The position numbers were made by a program, and so were the translations under genes. A stretch of 64,000 bases of DNA, from assembly GCF_021012875.1 (NCBI RefSeq), contig NZ_JAJMZJ010000005.1, forward strand, positions 18,578 to 82,577, in the 5' to 3' direction. Positions 16,213 through 24,614 of this stretch are shown here, in pieces (positions within the stretch are counted from its first letter, which is position 1; each line of letters starts with the position of its first letter). This DNA comes from Peptoniphilus sp. KCTC 25270. Lineage in GTDB: Bacteria > Bacillota > Clostridia > Tissierellales > Peptoniphilaceae. The notes below the pieces were generated by a model. It was given only the letters and a program-made list of their open reading frames with translations. It did no database searches and was not told the origin of the DNA.

Positions 16213-17454
16213 ATGACAGCTAGAAAAAAACCTTTAGAGGGTGTAAAAGTTGTTGAATTAGCAACGTTTATCGCTGCTGCAACAACAGGGAGATTTTTGG
16301 CAGACTTAGGGGCCGATGTAATTAAAATTGAGGGTGCCAAAGGGGATCCATTGCGTTACACAGCTCCAACAGAAGGTAGACCTTTGGACATGCATGAAAA
16401 CACTACTTGGGAGTTAGAAAACGCTAACAAGAGATGTCTTTCTATTAACATGAAAACCGAAAAAGGGAAAGAAGCTTTCTTCAAATTGTTAGAAGATGCA
16501 GACGTATTGATTACCAACTGGAGAGTTGGAGCTTTGGAAAGAGCTGGTTTGGATTATGAAACATTAAAAGAAAAATATCCAAGTTTAGTTTACGGTATCA
16601 TTACTGGATACGGTGAATATGGTCCAGATAAAGATCTTCCAGGATTTGACTTTACAGCATATTTTGCTCGTGGTACTTATTTGGAAACTTTACGTCAAAA
16701 AGGCGAAGTTCCAATGAACGTTGTTCCAGGTGTTGGTGACCACAGTGTTGGTATGAACTTAGCTGCTGGTATCTTAGCTGCTTTGTATCATGCAAAAATG
16801 ACTGGGGAAGGCGAAAAGGTAGAAACTAGCTTATTCGAATCTGCTATTTTCACAATGGGTATGATGGTTCAAGCGGCTCAATATCCAGATTATGGCTCTC
16901 AATATCCTATTTCTGCTCGTGAAGCAAACAACCCATTGTTGAACTGCTGGTTAACAAAAGATGAGCGTTTCATCCAAACTTGTATGCCTGATTACAACAC
17001 ATATTTCAAAAAATTTGCTGCAACCATCGGCTTAGAAGAAATTGTAGAAGATGAAAAATATTTCCCAGTACAAAATCTTCAAAAGAACGAATTGGGACCA
17101 AAATTATACGATGATATTATGGCTACTTTTGGCACAAAAACAGCAAAAGAATGGGAAGAAATTCTTGTAGCAGATGATATTCCATTTGCATTGGCTCAAA
17201 ACTGGGAAGAATTGTTGGAAGATGAACAAGCTTGGGCAAATGATTGCTTCTACAAAATGGACTATCCTAAGGGAGAAAGAATTTTGGTTAAGCAACCAGT
17301 AAAATACCAAGAAATGGGACCAACAGAATACAACAGAGGACCATACATTGGGGAACATGGAGTGGAAGTATTAAAAGAGCTTGGCTACTCTGATGAAGAA
17401 ATTAATGGAATGTTAGAAGATAAAACATTGTTTGTATGGGAAGACGAAAAATAA
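16213..17454 (+). CDS. hadA: 2-hydroxyacyl-CoA transferase (family III, CaiB/BaiF), HadA-like
   Basis: Transfers CoA from an acyl-CoA product onto the 2-hydroxyacid so that it can be dehydrated. About 413 residues, normal for family III CoA-transferases. The N-terminal LEGVKVVELATFIAAATTGRFLADLGADVIKIE is diagnostic, and the catalytic aspartate lies in VVPGVGDHSVGMN, near residue 175. Start 16213 has an AAGGAGGA site seven bases upstream. It is followed by the activator and dehydratase genes in the order known from Clostridioides difficile (hadA-hadI-hadB-hadC) and from phenyllactate dehydratase operons. Substrate (2-hydroxyisocaproate rather than phenyllactate) is inferred from the BrnQ neighbour. 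Confidence 0.86.
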   Translation: MTARKKPLEGVKVVELATFIAAATTGRFLADLGADVIKIEGAKGDPLRYTAPTEGRPLDMHENTTWELENANKRCLSINMKTEKGKEAFFKLLEDADVLITNWRVGALERAGLDYETLKEKYPSLVYGIITGYGEYGPDKDLPGFDFTAYFARGTYLETLRQKGEVPMNVVPGVGDHSVGMNLAAGILAALYHAKMTGEGEKVETSLFESAIFTMGMMVQAAQYPDYGSQYPISAREANNPLLNCWLTKDERFIQTCMPDYNTYFKKFAATIGLEEIVEDEKYFPVQNLQKNELGPKLYDDIMATFGTKTAKEWEEILVADDIPFALAQNWEELLEDEQAWANDCFYKMDYPKGERILVKQPVKYQEMGPTEYNRGPYIGEHGVEVLKELGYSDEEINGMLEDKTLFVWEDEK

Positions 17455-17492
17455 AATAAAATTTTTCTTGTACAAATTTGAAGGATGGGAAA

Positions 17493-18281
17493 ATGAAAGA
17501 TATTTATACATTAGGAATTGACATTGGATCGACTTCTTCCAAATGTGTCATTATGAAAAATGGAGAAGAAATTCTTGCAAAGGAAGTCGTAAATCTAGGA
17601 GCCGGAACAAAGGGAGTTCAAAGAGTTATTGATATTTCTTTGGAAAAAGCTCACTTGGTTCTAGATGATATTGCTGTAATTGTATCTACAGGATACGGAA
17701 GAAACTCCTACAAAGAAGCAGATAAGACCATGAGTGAATTAAGTTGTCATGCTCGTGGTGGTGTTCATATTTTTGGAAAGATTGGAACAATTATTGATAT
17801 CGGTGGACAGGATATTAAGATTTTGAAAATCGATAAAAGCGGAATGCTTTCTAACTTTTTAATGAACGATAAATGTGCTGCTGGTACAGGACGTTTCTTA
17901 GAAGTTATGGCGAAGGTATTGGATGTAGAATTGGAAGATATGGGAGAGATGGACAAAGAGGCGACAGAAAAAACGTCGATTAGTTCTACTTGTACCGTAT
18001 TTGCTGAATCTGAAGTTATCTCAAGAATGGCTCAAAATATTCCTATTCCAAATATCATTCGAGGCATCCACTATTCTGTAGCTACACGTGTGGCAGGACT
18101 TGCCAAACGTGGCGGATTAACAAAACCTGTTGCCATGACAGGTGGCGTTACAAAAAATAGCGGGATTGTTCGCGCCTTAAGCGACGAGTTGGATACAGAG
18201 ATTCTTGTTTCCGAAGATTCACAAATGGCCGGCGCCATTGGGGCAGCATTATATGCCTTTGATGAATATCAGAAACAGTGA
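17493..18281 (+). CDS. hadI: 2-hydroxyacyl-CoA dehydratase activator, HadI-like
   Basis: ATP-dependent one-electron activator (archerase) that injects a high-energy electron into HadBC. About 262 residues. It has the ASKHA-fold nucleotide motifs (LGIDIGSTSSKCVIM, TIIDIGGQDIK, AMTGGVTKNSG). The two cysteines that together bridge one 4Fe-4S cluster in the homodimer are seen in NDKCAAGTGRF and SSTCTVFAESE. The ATG at 17493 is preferred over 17478 because AAGGATGGG lies just before it. HadB follows 17 bases after. Confidence 0.93.
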   Translation: MKDIYTLGIDIGSTSSKCVIMKNGEEILAKEVVNLGAGTKGVQRVIDISLEKAHLVLDDIAVIVSTGYGRNSYKEADKTMSELSCHARGGVHIFGKIGTIIDIGGQDIKILKIDKSGMLSNFLMNDKCAAGTGRFLEVMAKVLDVELEDMGEMDKEATEKTSISSTCTVFAESEVISRMAQNIPIPNIIRGIHYSVATRVAGLAKRGGLTKPVAMTGGVTKNSGIVRALSDELDTEILVSEDSQMAGAIGAALYAFDEYQKQ

Positions 18282-18298
18282 AAGGAGAGAGGTTTAGA

Positions 18299-19534
18299 AT
18301 GACTGAAGCAAACGAAAGAGTGCCAGCTGGTAAGTTGTTAAACAAAATCGTAGCTGAACACTACAAAGCAGCATGGGAAGCCAAAGAAAAAGGCGAAAAA
18401 GTTGGTTGGTGTGCTTCCAACTTCCCACAAGAAATTTTTGAAACCATGGATATTAAAGTGGTATTCCCAGAAAACCAAGCGGCAGCAATTGCGGCAAAAG
18501 GTGGCGGGGAAAGAATGTGTAATGTTGCAGAAGAAAATGGATATTCCAACGACATCTGTGCTTACGCTCGTATCAGCTTGGCTTATATGGATGTAAAAGA
18601 TGCACCAGAGCTAAACATGCCACAACCAGATTTCGTAGCTTGCTGTAACAACATCTGTAACTGTATGATCAAATGGTATGAAAACATCGCCAAAGAATTG
18701 GATATTCCATTCATTATGATTGACGTACCTTACAACAACGACTACGAAGCGGGAGAAGATCGCGTAGCTTATTTGAAAGGCCAATTTGACCATGCCATCA
18801 AACAATTGGAAGAATTGACTGGCAAAAAATGGGATGAAAAACGCTTTGAAGAAGTTATGGAAATTTCTCAAAGAACAGGTAGAGCATGGTTGAAAGCAAC
18901 AGGATATGCGAAATACACTCCATCTCCATTTAGTGGATTTGATGTATTCAACCATATGGCAGTAGCTGTATGTGCTCGTGGTAAATTAGAATCTGCCTTG
19001 GCTTTTGAACAATTGGCAGAAGAATTTGAAGAAAACGTGCAAAACGGAAACTCTACATTCAAAGGCGATGAAGAGTACCGTATTATCTTCGAAGGTATCG
19101 CTTGTTGGCCACATTTACGTCACACTTTCAAAGGCTTGAAAGACAATGGCGTAAACGTATGTGGTACAGTATATGCCGATGCATTCGGATACATTTATGG
19201 AAATACCAACGAATTGATGCAAGCGTACTGTGGTACTCCAAATGCGATTTCTTATGAAAGAGCTTTGGATATGCGTCTAAAAGTAGCAAAAGAAAACAAC
19301 ATTGATGGTATGTTAATTCACGTAAATAGAAGTTGTAAACAATGGAGTGCAATTATGTACGAAATGGAACGTGACTTCCGTGAAATCACAGGCATTCCAA
19401 CCGCAACCTTTGACGGTGACCAAGCCGATCCAAGAAACTTCTCTGAAGCACAATATGATACAAGAGTACAAGGTTTGATCGAAGTTATGGCTGCCAACAG
19501 AGCAAAGAAACAAGCGGAGGAGGCACAAAAATGA
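18299..19534 (+). CDS. hadB: 2-hydroxyacyl-CoA dehydratase alpha subunit, HadB-like
   Basis: One of two iron-sulfur subunits that remove water from (R)-2-hydroxyacyl-CoA by a ketyl-radical mechanism. About 411 residues. Conserved cysteine-bearing stretches are visible: VGWCASNFPQEIF near the start, FVACCNNICNCMIKWYENIA near residue 115, and LIHVNRSCKQWSAIMYEME late in the protein. These match the HgdB/HadB family (PF06050). The ATG at 18299 has a GGAGAGAGG site. The stop overlaps the hadC start by four bases (ATGA), consistent with equal synthesis of both subunits. Confidence 0.92.
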   Translation: MTEANERVPAGKLLNKIVAEHYKAAWEAKEKGEKVGWCASNFPQEIFETMDIKVVFPENQAAAIAAKGGGERMCNVAEENGYSNDICAYARISLAYMDVKDAPELNMPQPDFVACCNNICNCMIKWYENIAKELDIPFIMIDVPYNNDYEAGEDRVAYLKGQFDHAIKQLEELTGKKWDEKRFEEVMEISQRTGRAWLKATGYAKYTPSPFSGFDVFNHMAVAVCARGKLESALAFEQLAEEFEENVQNGNSTFKGDEEYRIIFEGIACWPHLRHTFKGLKDNGVNVCGTVYADAFGYIYGNTNELMQAYCGTPNAISYERALDMRLKVAKENNIDGMLIHVNRSCKQWSAIMYEMERDFREITGIPTATFDGDQADPRNFSEAQYDTRVQGLIEVMAANRAKKQAEEAQK

Positions 19535-20646
19535 GTTTAGACAATATTTTAAGTCAATTGGAAGTATGTCCTTTCAAACAAATTGATCGTTATACAGAAG
19601 AAGGCAAAAAAGTAATCGGCTGGGCACCAATGCTAGCACCACAAGAATTGATCCATGCAGCCGGTATGGTACCAGTAGGAATTTGGGGCGCTGATGGAGA
19701 AGTAACATTAGCTAAAGAATATTTCCCAGCATTCTACGCATCCATCGTTCTACGTACAATGGACTTAGGATTAGAAGGCAAATTAAACAAATTGTCTGGT
19801 ATGCTTATTACAAACTTAAGTGATGGGTTAAAAGGTCTAAGCCAAAACTGGAAACGTGCCATTAAAGACGTTCCAATGTTATACATCGGTTACGGACAAA
19901 ACCGTAAAATCGAAGCAGGAATTGATTTTAATGCAAAACAATACCACAAATTAGTGGAACAATTAGAAGAAATTTCTGGAAATACTTTGGATAACGAAAA
20001 AATTGAAGCATCCATTCGTCTATTCAACGAACATAGAAAAGCTATGACAGAATTTAATGAATTGGCTGCAAAACACTTAAATACAGTTACACCAACAGTA
20101 AGAGCAAAAGTATTCTACAGTGCATTTGTTTATGATAAAGAAGAACATTTGGAAATCATGAAAAAAATCAACGAAGAATTACGCAATATGCCAGAAGAAG
20201 AATTCAAAGGCAAAAAAGTAGTTACAACTAGCATCTTATTAAATAGCGAAGACATTTTGAAGATTTTCGAAAACTTCAACTTAGCTATTGTTGATGACAA
20301 TGTAATCTCTGAATCTGGACAATACGACTGCTTAGTAGAAGAAGGAACAGCAGATCCTGTACGTGCACTAGCAGAACTTTTTGCTAACATTGAAGGAAAT
20401 ACTTTCCTATTCGATGAAAAGAAACTAAGAGGAAAAATCATCACTGAAAAAGTAAAAGACAAAGAGGCCGATGGCGTAATTTATCTTTTAACTAAATTTA
20501 GTGAATCAGAAGAATTTGACTTCCCAATTATCCGTAACGAATTAAACGAAGCGGGAATCAAAAACATTATGATTGAAATTGACCAACAAATGAGCAATTT
20601 CGAACAAGCAAGAACAGCGTTAGAAACATTTGCTGATATGCTATAA
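19531..20646 (+). CDS. hadC: 2-hydroxyacyl-CoA dehydratase beta subunit, HadC-like
   Basis: Second subunit of the dehydratase, 371 residues, same PF06050 family as HadB and partner in the heterodimer. The N-terminal KKVIGWAPMLAPQELIHAAGMVPVGIWG is the family opening. It has fewer cysteines than HadB, but it retains PFKQ preceded by Cys near residue 13 and QYDCLVEEG near residue 270, candidates for cluster ligands. Translational overlap with hadB is four bases. A ten-base-pair hairpin without a T run lies downstream, before the dehydrogenase gene. Confidence 0.92.
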   Translation: MSLDNILSQLEVCPFKQIDRYTEEGKKVIGWAPMLAPQELIHAAGMVPVGIWGADGEVTLAKEYFPAFYASIVLRTMDLGLEGKLNKLSGMLITNLSDGLKGLSQNWKRAIKDVPMLYIGYGQNRKIEAGIDFNAKQYHKLVEQLEEISGNTLDNEKIEASIRLFNEHRKAMTEFNELAAKHLNTVTPTVRAKVFYSAFVYDKEEHLEIMKKINEELRNMPEEEFKGKKVVTTSILLNSEDILKIFENFNLAIVDDNVISESGQYDCLVEEGTADPVRALAELFANIEGNTFLFDEKKLRGKIITEKVKDKEADGVIYLLTKFSESEEFDFPIIRNELNEAGIKNIMIEIDQQMSNFEQARTALETFADML

Positions 20647-20672
20647 AAGTCAAATCCTAAAGTGGAGCAAGG

Positions 20673-20698
20673 AAGAAAGAAAGGTCACAAGACCTTTC
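20673..20698 (+). other. Intercistronic hairpin between hadC and the dehydrogenase gene
   Basis: AAGAAAGGTC and GACCTTTCTT form a perfect ten-base-pair stem with an ACAA loop, but no T run follows. A smaller CCCTA/TAGGG inverted repeat comes just after it. This could be an mRNA-stabilising or processing element rather than a terminator. Confidence 0.5.
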
Positions 20699-20793
20699 TT
20701 CCTCTCCCTAATGTATAGGGAATGTCTTGCTTTTAAGAAGGAAAAGGTTTTTGAAAAGGTAGTAAGTAGAGGAATTGTATTGAGGAGGAGAAA

Positions 20794-21786
20794 ATGGTAA
20801 AGATTAGAAGTACTTGTAACAAAAACTACGTTGAAAAATTTGGTGTAGAAAGACCAGCAGAATGGGATTATCAATACATAAATTATCCTTGTTCTGATGA
20901 AGAATTGATTGAACAAGTAAAAGACGCAGATATTATTCACTGTGGACCTGTTGATCATTTCCGTCCAGAAGTAATTGAAAAATTGGAAAAATGTAAATTG
21001 ATTCAATCTCTTGGTGTAGGATTCGACAAAATCGACTTAGAATCTACAAAGAAAAAAGGAATTTTTGTATGTAATAACCGTGCCGTTAACGCACAAGCCG
21101 TAGCAGAACTTGCTGTGACTCATATGTTATTGTCTTTACGTAGAATCCCTGAAGCAGACGCAAAAATCAAAGCAAATGGTGCAGAAGGTTTCAAAGAAAG
21201 CTACAATGAGTTTACTGCAAAAGGCCAAAAGGAAATGGGATCTCGAGTAGTAGGTTTAGTAGGACTTGGCGCCATCGGAAAAGCGGCTGTACAATTGCTA
21301 AAACCATTTGGACCAAAAGTAATGTACTACGATGTATTCCGTGCTGACGAAGCTTATGAAAAAGAAAACAACTTAACTTATGCAACATACGATGAAATTT
21401 TAGAACAATGCGACATTATTTCTTACCATGTACCTGTATTGGATGAAACAAGAGATATGGTACGTAAAGAAACCATCGACAAGATGAAACAAGGTGCGAT
21501 TGTAGTAAATGTTGCCCGTGGGGAAATCGTAAACAATCAAGATTTAGCGGACGCATTAAACGAAGGAAGAATTTACGCAGCTATTGATGTAATTTCTCCA
21601 GAACCGCCAGCAGAAGATCATCCATTGTTCCAATTGAACGAAGTAGGAAAAGCTCACTTCTGTATTACTCCACACATTGCAGGAACTACCGATGACGCAT
21701 TCCAAAGAATGAGCCAATGGTCTTATGACAATATGGAAAGAGTAATTAACGGAGAAAGACCGATTAACATTGTAAACGGATTGTAA
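20794..21786 (+). CDS. ldhA: D-2-hydroxyacid dehydrogenase (LdhA-like, 2-oxoisocaproate reductase)
   Basis: NAD-dependent reduction of a 2-oxo acid to the (R)-2-hydroxyacid. 330 residues. The Rossmann glycine motif is VVGLVGLGAIGKAAVQLL (about residue 150), the substrate and catalytic regions are VNVARGEIVN (Arg), ISPEPPAEDHP (Glu) and ITPHIAGTT (His). This is the D-lactate-dehydrogenase branch. In C. difficile the gene lies at the head of the had operon; here it follows hadC after 147 bases. The main alternative is phenyllactate dehydrogenase in an aromatic pathway. Confidence 0.88.
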   Translation: MVKIRSTCNKNYVEKFGVERPAEWDYQYINYPCSDEELIEQVKDADIIHCGPVDHFRPEVIEKLEKCKLIQSLGVGFDKIDLESTKKKGIFVCNNRAVNAQAVAELAVTHMLLSLRRIPEADAKIKANGAEGFKESYNEFTAKGQKEMGSRVVGLVGLGAIGKAAVQLLKPFGPKVMYYDVFRADEAYEKENNLTYATYDEILEQCDIISYHVPVLDETRDMVRKETIDKMKQGAIVVNVARGEIVNNQDLADALNEGRIYAAIDVISPEPPAEDHPLFQLNEVGKAHFCITPHIAGTTDDAFQRMSQWSYDNMERVINGERPINIVNGL

Positions 21787-21823
21787 TTTTGTTTATCTAA
21801 AAATAGATAACGGAGGAAAGACT

Positions 21824-23152
21824 ATGCAAACGATAAATAGAAAAGATATAATTATCTGCGGTTTCGCATTATTCGCCATCTTCTTTGGCGCTGGTAACTT
21901 AATCTTCCCCCCATACTTAGGAGTCTTAGCTGGTGACCGTTGGTTCACAGCCATGGTAGGATTCTTAGTATCTGACCCTGTACTTCCCATTCTTGGTGTA
22001 ATTGTAACGGCTACTCTAGGTGGTAGAGCCGATGACCTTGGAAAACGCGTAAGCCCTGCTTTCTCAAAACTTGTAGGTGTTATTGCGATTTTAACCATTG
22101 GGCCATTCTTCGCTGTACCAAGAACAGGGGCAACCACTCACGAAATCTTTGTACAACAATTGTTCCCAGCTGTACCATCTTGGGTTACATCTATTGTATT
22201 CTTTGGGTTGACTCTATACTTAGCATTGAATCCTGGAAAAGTTATCGACTATATCGGTAAATTCCTTACTCCAGCATTGCTTGTTATTTTAACATTTGTA
22301 GTAGTAGTAGCCATTGTAAATCCACCAGGAGCAGCCATTCCTACTACAACAGAAAACTTATTCGCAATGAGTTTCAAAGAAGGTTACCAAACAATGGACG
22401 CCTTAGGAGCTCCATTAATGGCAGGTATCGTAGCAACCGACTTAATTCGTCGTGGTTATAAAGACAGAGACATTCAGTTAAAAGCCAGTATCCAAACCGG
22501 TATTGTAGCCTTTATACTATTGGCATTCGTATACGGTGGTTTAACTTACGCCGGTGCAACAGTAAGTGCAAGCTTCACTCCTGATACAGACAGAACTGTA
22601 TTGTTAATCGGTATGGTAGAAATGTTATTAGGTAGCGTAGGTAAAGTAGCCATGGCTGTTGGTGTAGCTTTAGCTTGTTTGACTACTTCTGTAGGTTTAA
22701 CTTCAACTTGTGGTAACTTCTTTGACGGTATCACAAACGGAAAAATTTCTTATAAATTGGTAGTATTTGTAGCAACTGGTATCGCTTTTGCTTTATCATT
22801 GATCGGTGTAGAAGGATTGATCGCCATTGCCGTACCAATTCTTTCTGCTATCTACCCAGTAATCATCGCGTTGATCTTCTTCTCAATCTTTGATAAGAAA
22901 ATCAAATACAACATGACTTACACAGGAGCGGTAGTAGGAGCATTTGCCATTGGTATCGTTCAAGCCATCAACTTATTCTCAGCAATGAGAGGTGGAGCTG
23001 CTCTTCAATCATGGGCAGATTGGACATATTCTTTACCATTAGGAAATTTAGGATTTGAATGGGTAATTCCATCTGTAGTATGTGCGATTATCTTTACAGT
23101 AATTAGCATGGTAACAGGAATTGGAAAAACCATCAACGATCCAGTAGAATAA
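21824..23152 (+). CDS. brnQ: Branched-chain amino acid transporter BrnQ
   Basis: Na+- or H+-coupled importer of leucine, isoleucine and valine (LIVCS family), 442 residues with about twelve helices. The opening DIIICGFALFAIFFGAGNLIFPPYLG and the following GPFFAVPRTGATTHEIF are family signatures. It lies between the 2-hydroxyacid dehydrogenase and the aminotransferase, which is the best local evidence that the pathway substrate is leucine. An AACGGAGG site precedes the start. A small TTATCTA/TAGATAA hairpin (21793-21810) sits in the gap before it. Confidence 0.95.
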   Translation: MQTINRKDIIICGFALFAIFFGAGNLIFPPYLGVLAGDRWFTAMVGFLVSDPVLPILGVIVTATLGGRADDLGKRVSPAFSKLVGVIAILTIGPFFAVPRTGATTHEIFVQQLFPAVPSWVTSIVFFGLTLYLALNPGKVIDYIGKFLTPALLVILTFVVVVAIVNPPGAAIPTTTENLFAMSFKEGYQTMDALGAPLMAGIVATDLIRRGYKDRDIQLKASIQTGIVAFILLAFVYGGLTYAGATVSASFTPDTDRTVLLIGMVEMLLGSVGKVAMAVGVALACLTTSVGLTSTCGNFFDGITNGKISYKLVVFVATGIAFALSLIGVEGLIAIAVPILSAIYPVIIALIFFSIFDKKIKYNMTYTGAVVGAFAIGIVQAINLFSAMRGGAALQSWADWTYSLPLGNLGFEWVIPSVVCAIIFTVISMVTGIGKTINDPVE

Positions 23153-23194
23153 AAAAACGCAACAACCAAAAACGAACTAAAAGGAGAATTATAA

Positions 23195-24379
23195 ATGATT
23201 AATCAAACAATGGTAAATTTAGGAACAGCGAAATCTGTTATCCGTGAATTGGCAGCTTTTGGTGCAGAACGTGCAAAAGTTGTAGGAAAAGAAAACGTAT
23301 TGGACTTTTCATTAGGAAATCCATCCGTTCCAGCTCCAAAAGAAGTACAAGAAGCGATTTTAGATATCGTTCAAAACATGAGCCCAGTAGAATACCATAG
23401 CTACAGCTCAGGAGCAGGACATGACGGATGTCGTGAAGCCATTGCCAACAACTTAAACAAAAGATTTGGAACAAACTATACAAAAGACAATCTATTGATG
23501 ACTTGTGGAGCCGCTGCTTCTTTAAGCATTACATTAAAAGCGTTAATCGCTGATGAAAAAGATGAAATCGTAGTATTGGCACCATTCTTCCCAGAGTACA
23601 CTGTATTCATTAAAGAACAAGGTGGAAAACAAGTAATGGTAGAACCACAAGACAATATGCAATTGAATATCGAAGGAATCCGCAACGCGATCACAGAAAA
23701 TACAAAAGCAATGATCGTAAACTCTCCTAACAACCCAGCCGGCGTTATCTATACAAAAGAAGAAATGATGGCCCTAGCAGAATTGTTAAAAGAAAAAGAA
23801 GAAGAATACGGTCATGCTATCTATCTAATCATGGATGAACCATATAGAGAATTGGTTTTAATGGATGATGTAGAAGTAGCTTATATGCCAAACCATTACA
23901 AAAATACTGTAATCAACTATTCTTGGTCAAAATCCCTATCCTTACCAGGAGAACGTATTGGATATGTATTGGTACCAAACGAAGTAGATGACGAATTGTT
24001 AATGGCAGGGGTAGCTGGTGCAGCAAGAGCCTTAGGTTATGTATGTGCTCCAACTCTAATGCAATTTGTAATTGAACGTTGCGTAGACGTTGAACCAGAT
24101 GTAACAGTTTACAAGAAAAACCGCGACTTATTGTTCGACGGATTAAAAGAATTGGGTTACAATGTAGCAAAACCAGCCGGAGCCTTCTATCTATTTATCG
24201 AAGCTCCAGACGGAGACTCTGCAAAATTCTCTGAAAAAGCAAAAGAACACGATATGTTAATCGTACCAGGAGCAGGATTTGGCGCAGAACGCTTTGTAAG
24301 ACTTTCTTACTGTGTTGAAACAGAAAAATGCGAAAAATCACTGCCACTATTTGCTAAGATTATGGAAGAATACAAATAA
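23195..24379 (+). CDS. Pyridoxal-phosphate aminotransferase, class I/II
   Basis: Likely converts the imported amino acid to its 2-oxo acid at the head of the pathway. 394 residues, fold type I. The PLP lysine lies in YSWSKSLSLPGERIGY, preceded by IVNSPNNPAG and IMDEPYRE, which carry the cofactor-binding Asn and Asp/Tyr. The C-terminal substrate arginine is in ERFVRLSYC. Sequence does not fix the amino donor, but position after brnQ suggests leucine. The gene ends the first transcription unit: a 15-base-pair perfect terminator hairpin follows eight bases after the stop. Confidence 0.88.
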   Translation: MINQTMVNLGTAKSVIRELAAFGAERAKVVGKENVLDFSLGNPSVPAPKEVQEAILDIVQNMSPVEYHSYSSGAGHDGCREAIANNLNKRFGTNYTKDNLLMTCGAAASLSITLKALIADEKDEIVVLAPFFPEYTVFIKEQGGKQVMVEPQDNMQLNIEGIRNAITENTKAMIVNSPNNPAGVIYTKEEMMALAELLKEKEEEYGHAIYLIMDEPYRELVLMDDVEVAYMPNHYKNTVINYSWSKSLSLPGERIGYVLVPNEVDDELLMAGVAGAARALGYVCAPTLMQFVIERCVDVEPDVTVYKKNRDLLFDGLKELGYNVAKPAGAFYLFIEAPDGDSAKFSEKAKEHDMLIVPGAGFGAERFVRLSYCVETEKCEKSLPLFAKIMEEYK

Positions 24380-24387
24380 GACCCAAG

Positions 24388-24432
24388 GTTATGAAACCCT
24401 TAAACTCTAAGGGTTTCATAACTCTTTTTTTT
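24388..24432 (+). terminator. Strong terminator ending the had-ldhA-brnQ-aminotransferase unit
   Basis: GTTATGAAACCCTTA (24388-24402) and TAAGGGTTTCATAAC (24408-24422) form a perfect 15-base-pair stem with a five-base loop, followed by CTTTTTTTT. Confidence 0.95.
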
Positions 24433-24473
24433 CAAAAAACCCTCGATAAATTCTGAAAATCTCGCGAAAACCG

Positions 24474-24512
24474 TTGATACTTGGAAGTCATTGTAGTATA
24501 CTTGTATACAAG
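24474..24512 (+). promoter_or_regulatory. Promoter and perfect CTTGTATACAAG operator of the CoA-transferase/acd/etf unit
   Basis: TTGATA (24474-24479) and TATACT (24497-24502) are separated by 17 bases. The perfect 12-base palindrome CTTGTATACAAG (24501-24512) overlaps the end of the -10 box. An additional GTATAC core (24496-24501) abuts it. The arrangement is the same as at the GntR/FCD gene promoter (15327-15338). Confidence 0.72.
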
Positions 24513-24614
24513 AAGGGATATTCCCTTCCTTAATTTGGTAAAATTTTCTCAATATGGAGGAACCTTTTTATTTCGAGAAAAGGAAAACATTGCCAAACCT
24601 TTAAAGGAGGAAGT

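Noticed and set aside
18299..20646. 2-hydroxyglutaryl-CoA dehydratase (glutamate pathway)
   Set aside because: No glutaconate CoA-transferase GctAB or glutaconyl-CoA decarboxylase is nearby; BrnQ and the family III CoA-transferase point to leucine or an aromatic amino acid.
20673..20698. Hairpin after hadC as an intrinsic terminator
   Set aside because: No T run follows and the next genes belong to the same pathway; kept as an RNA structure only.
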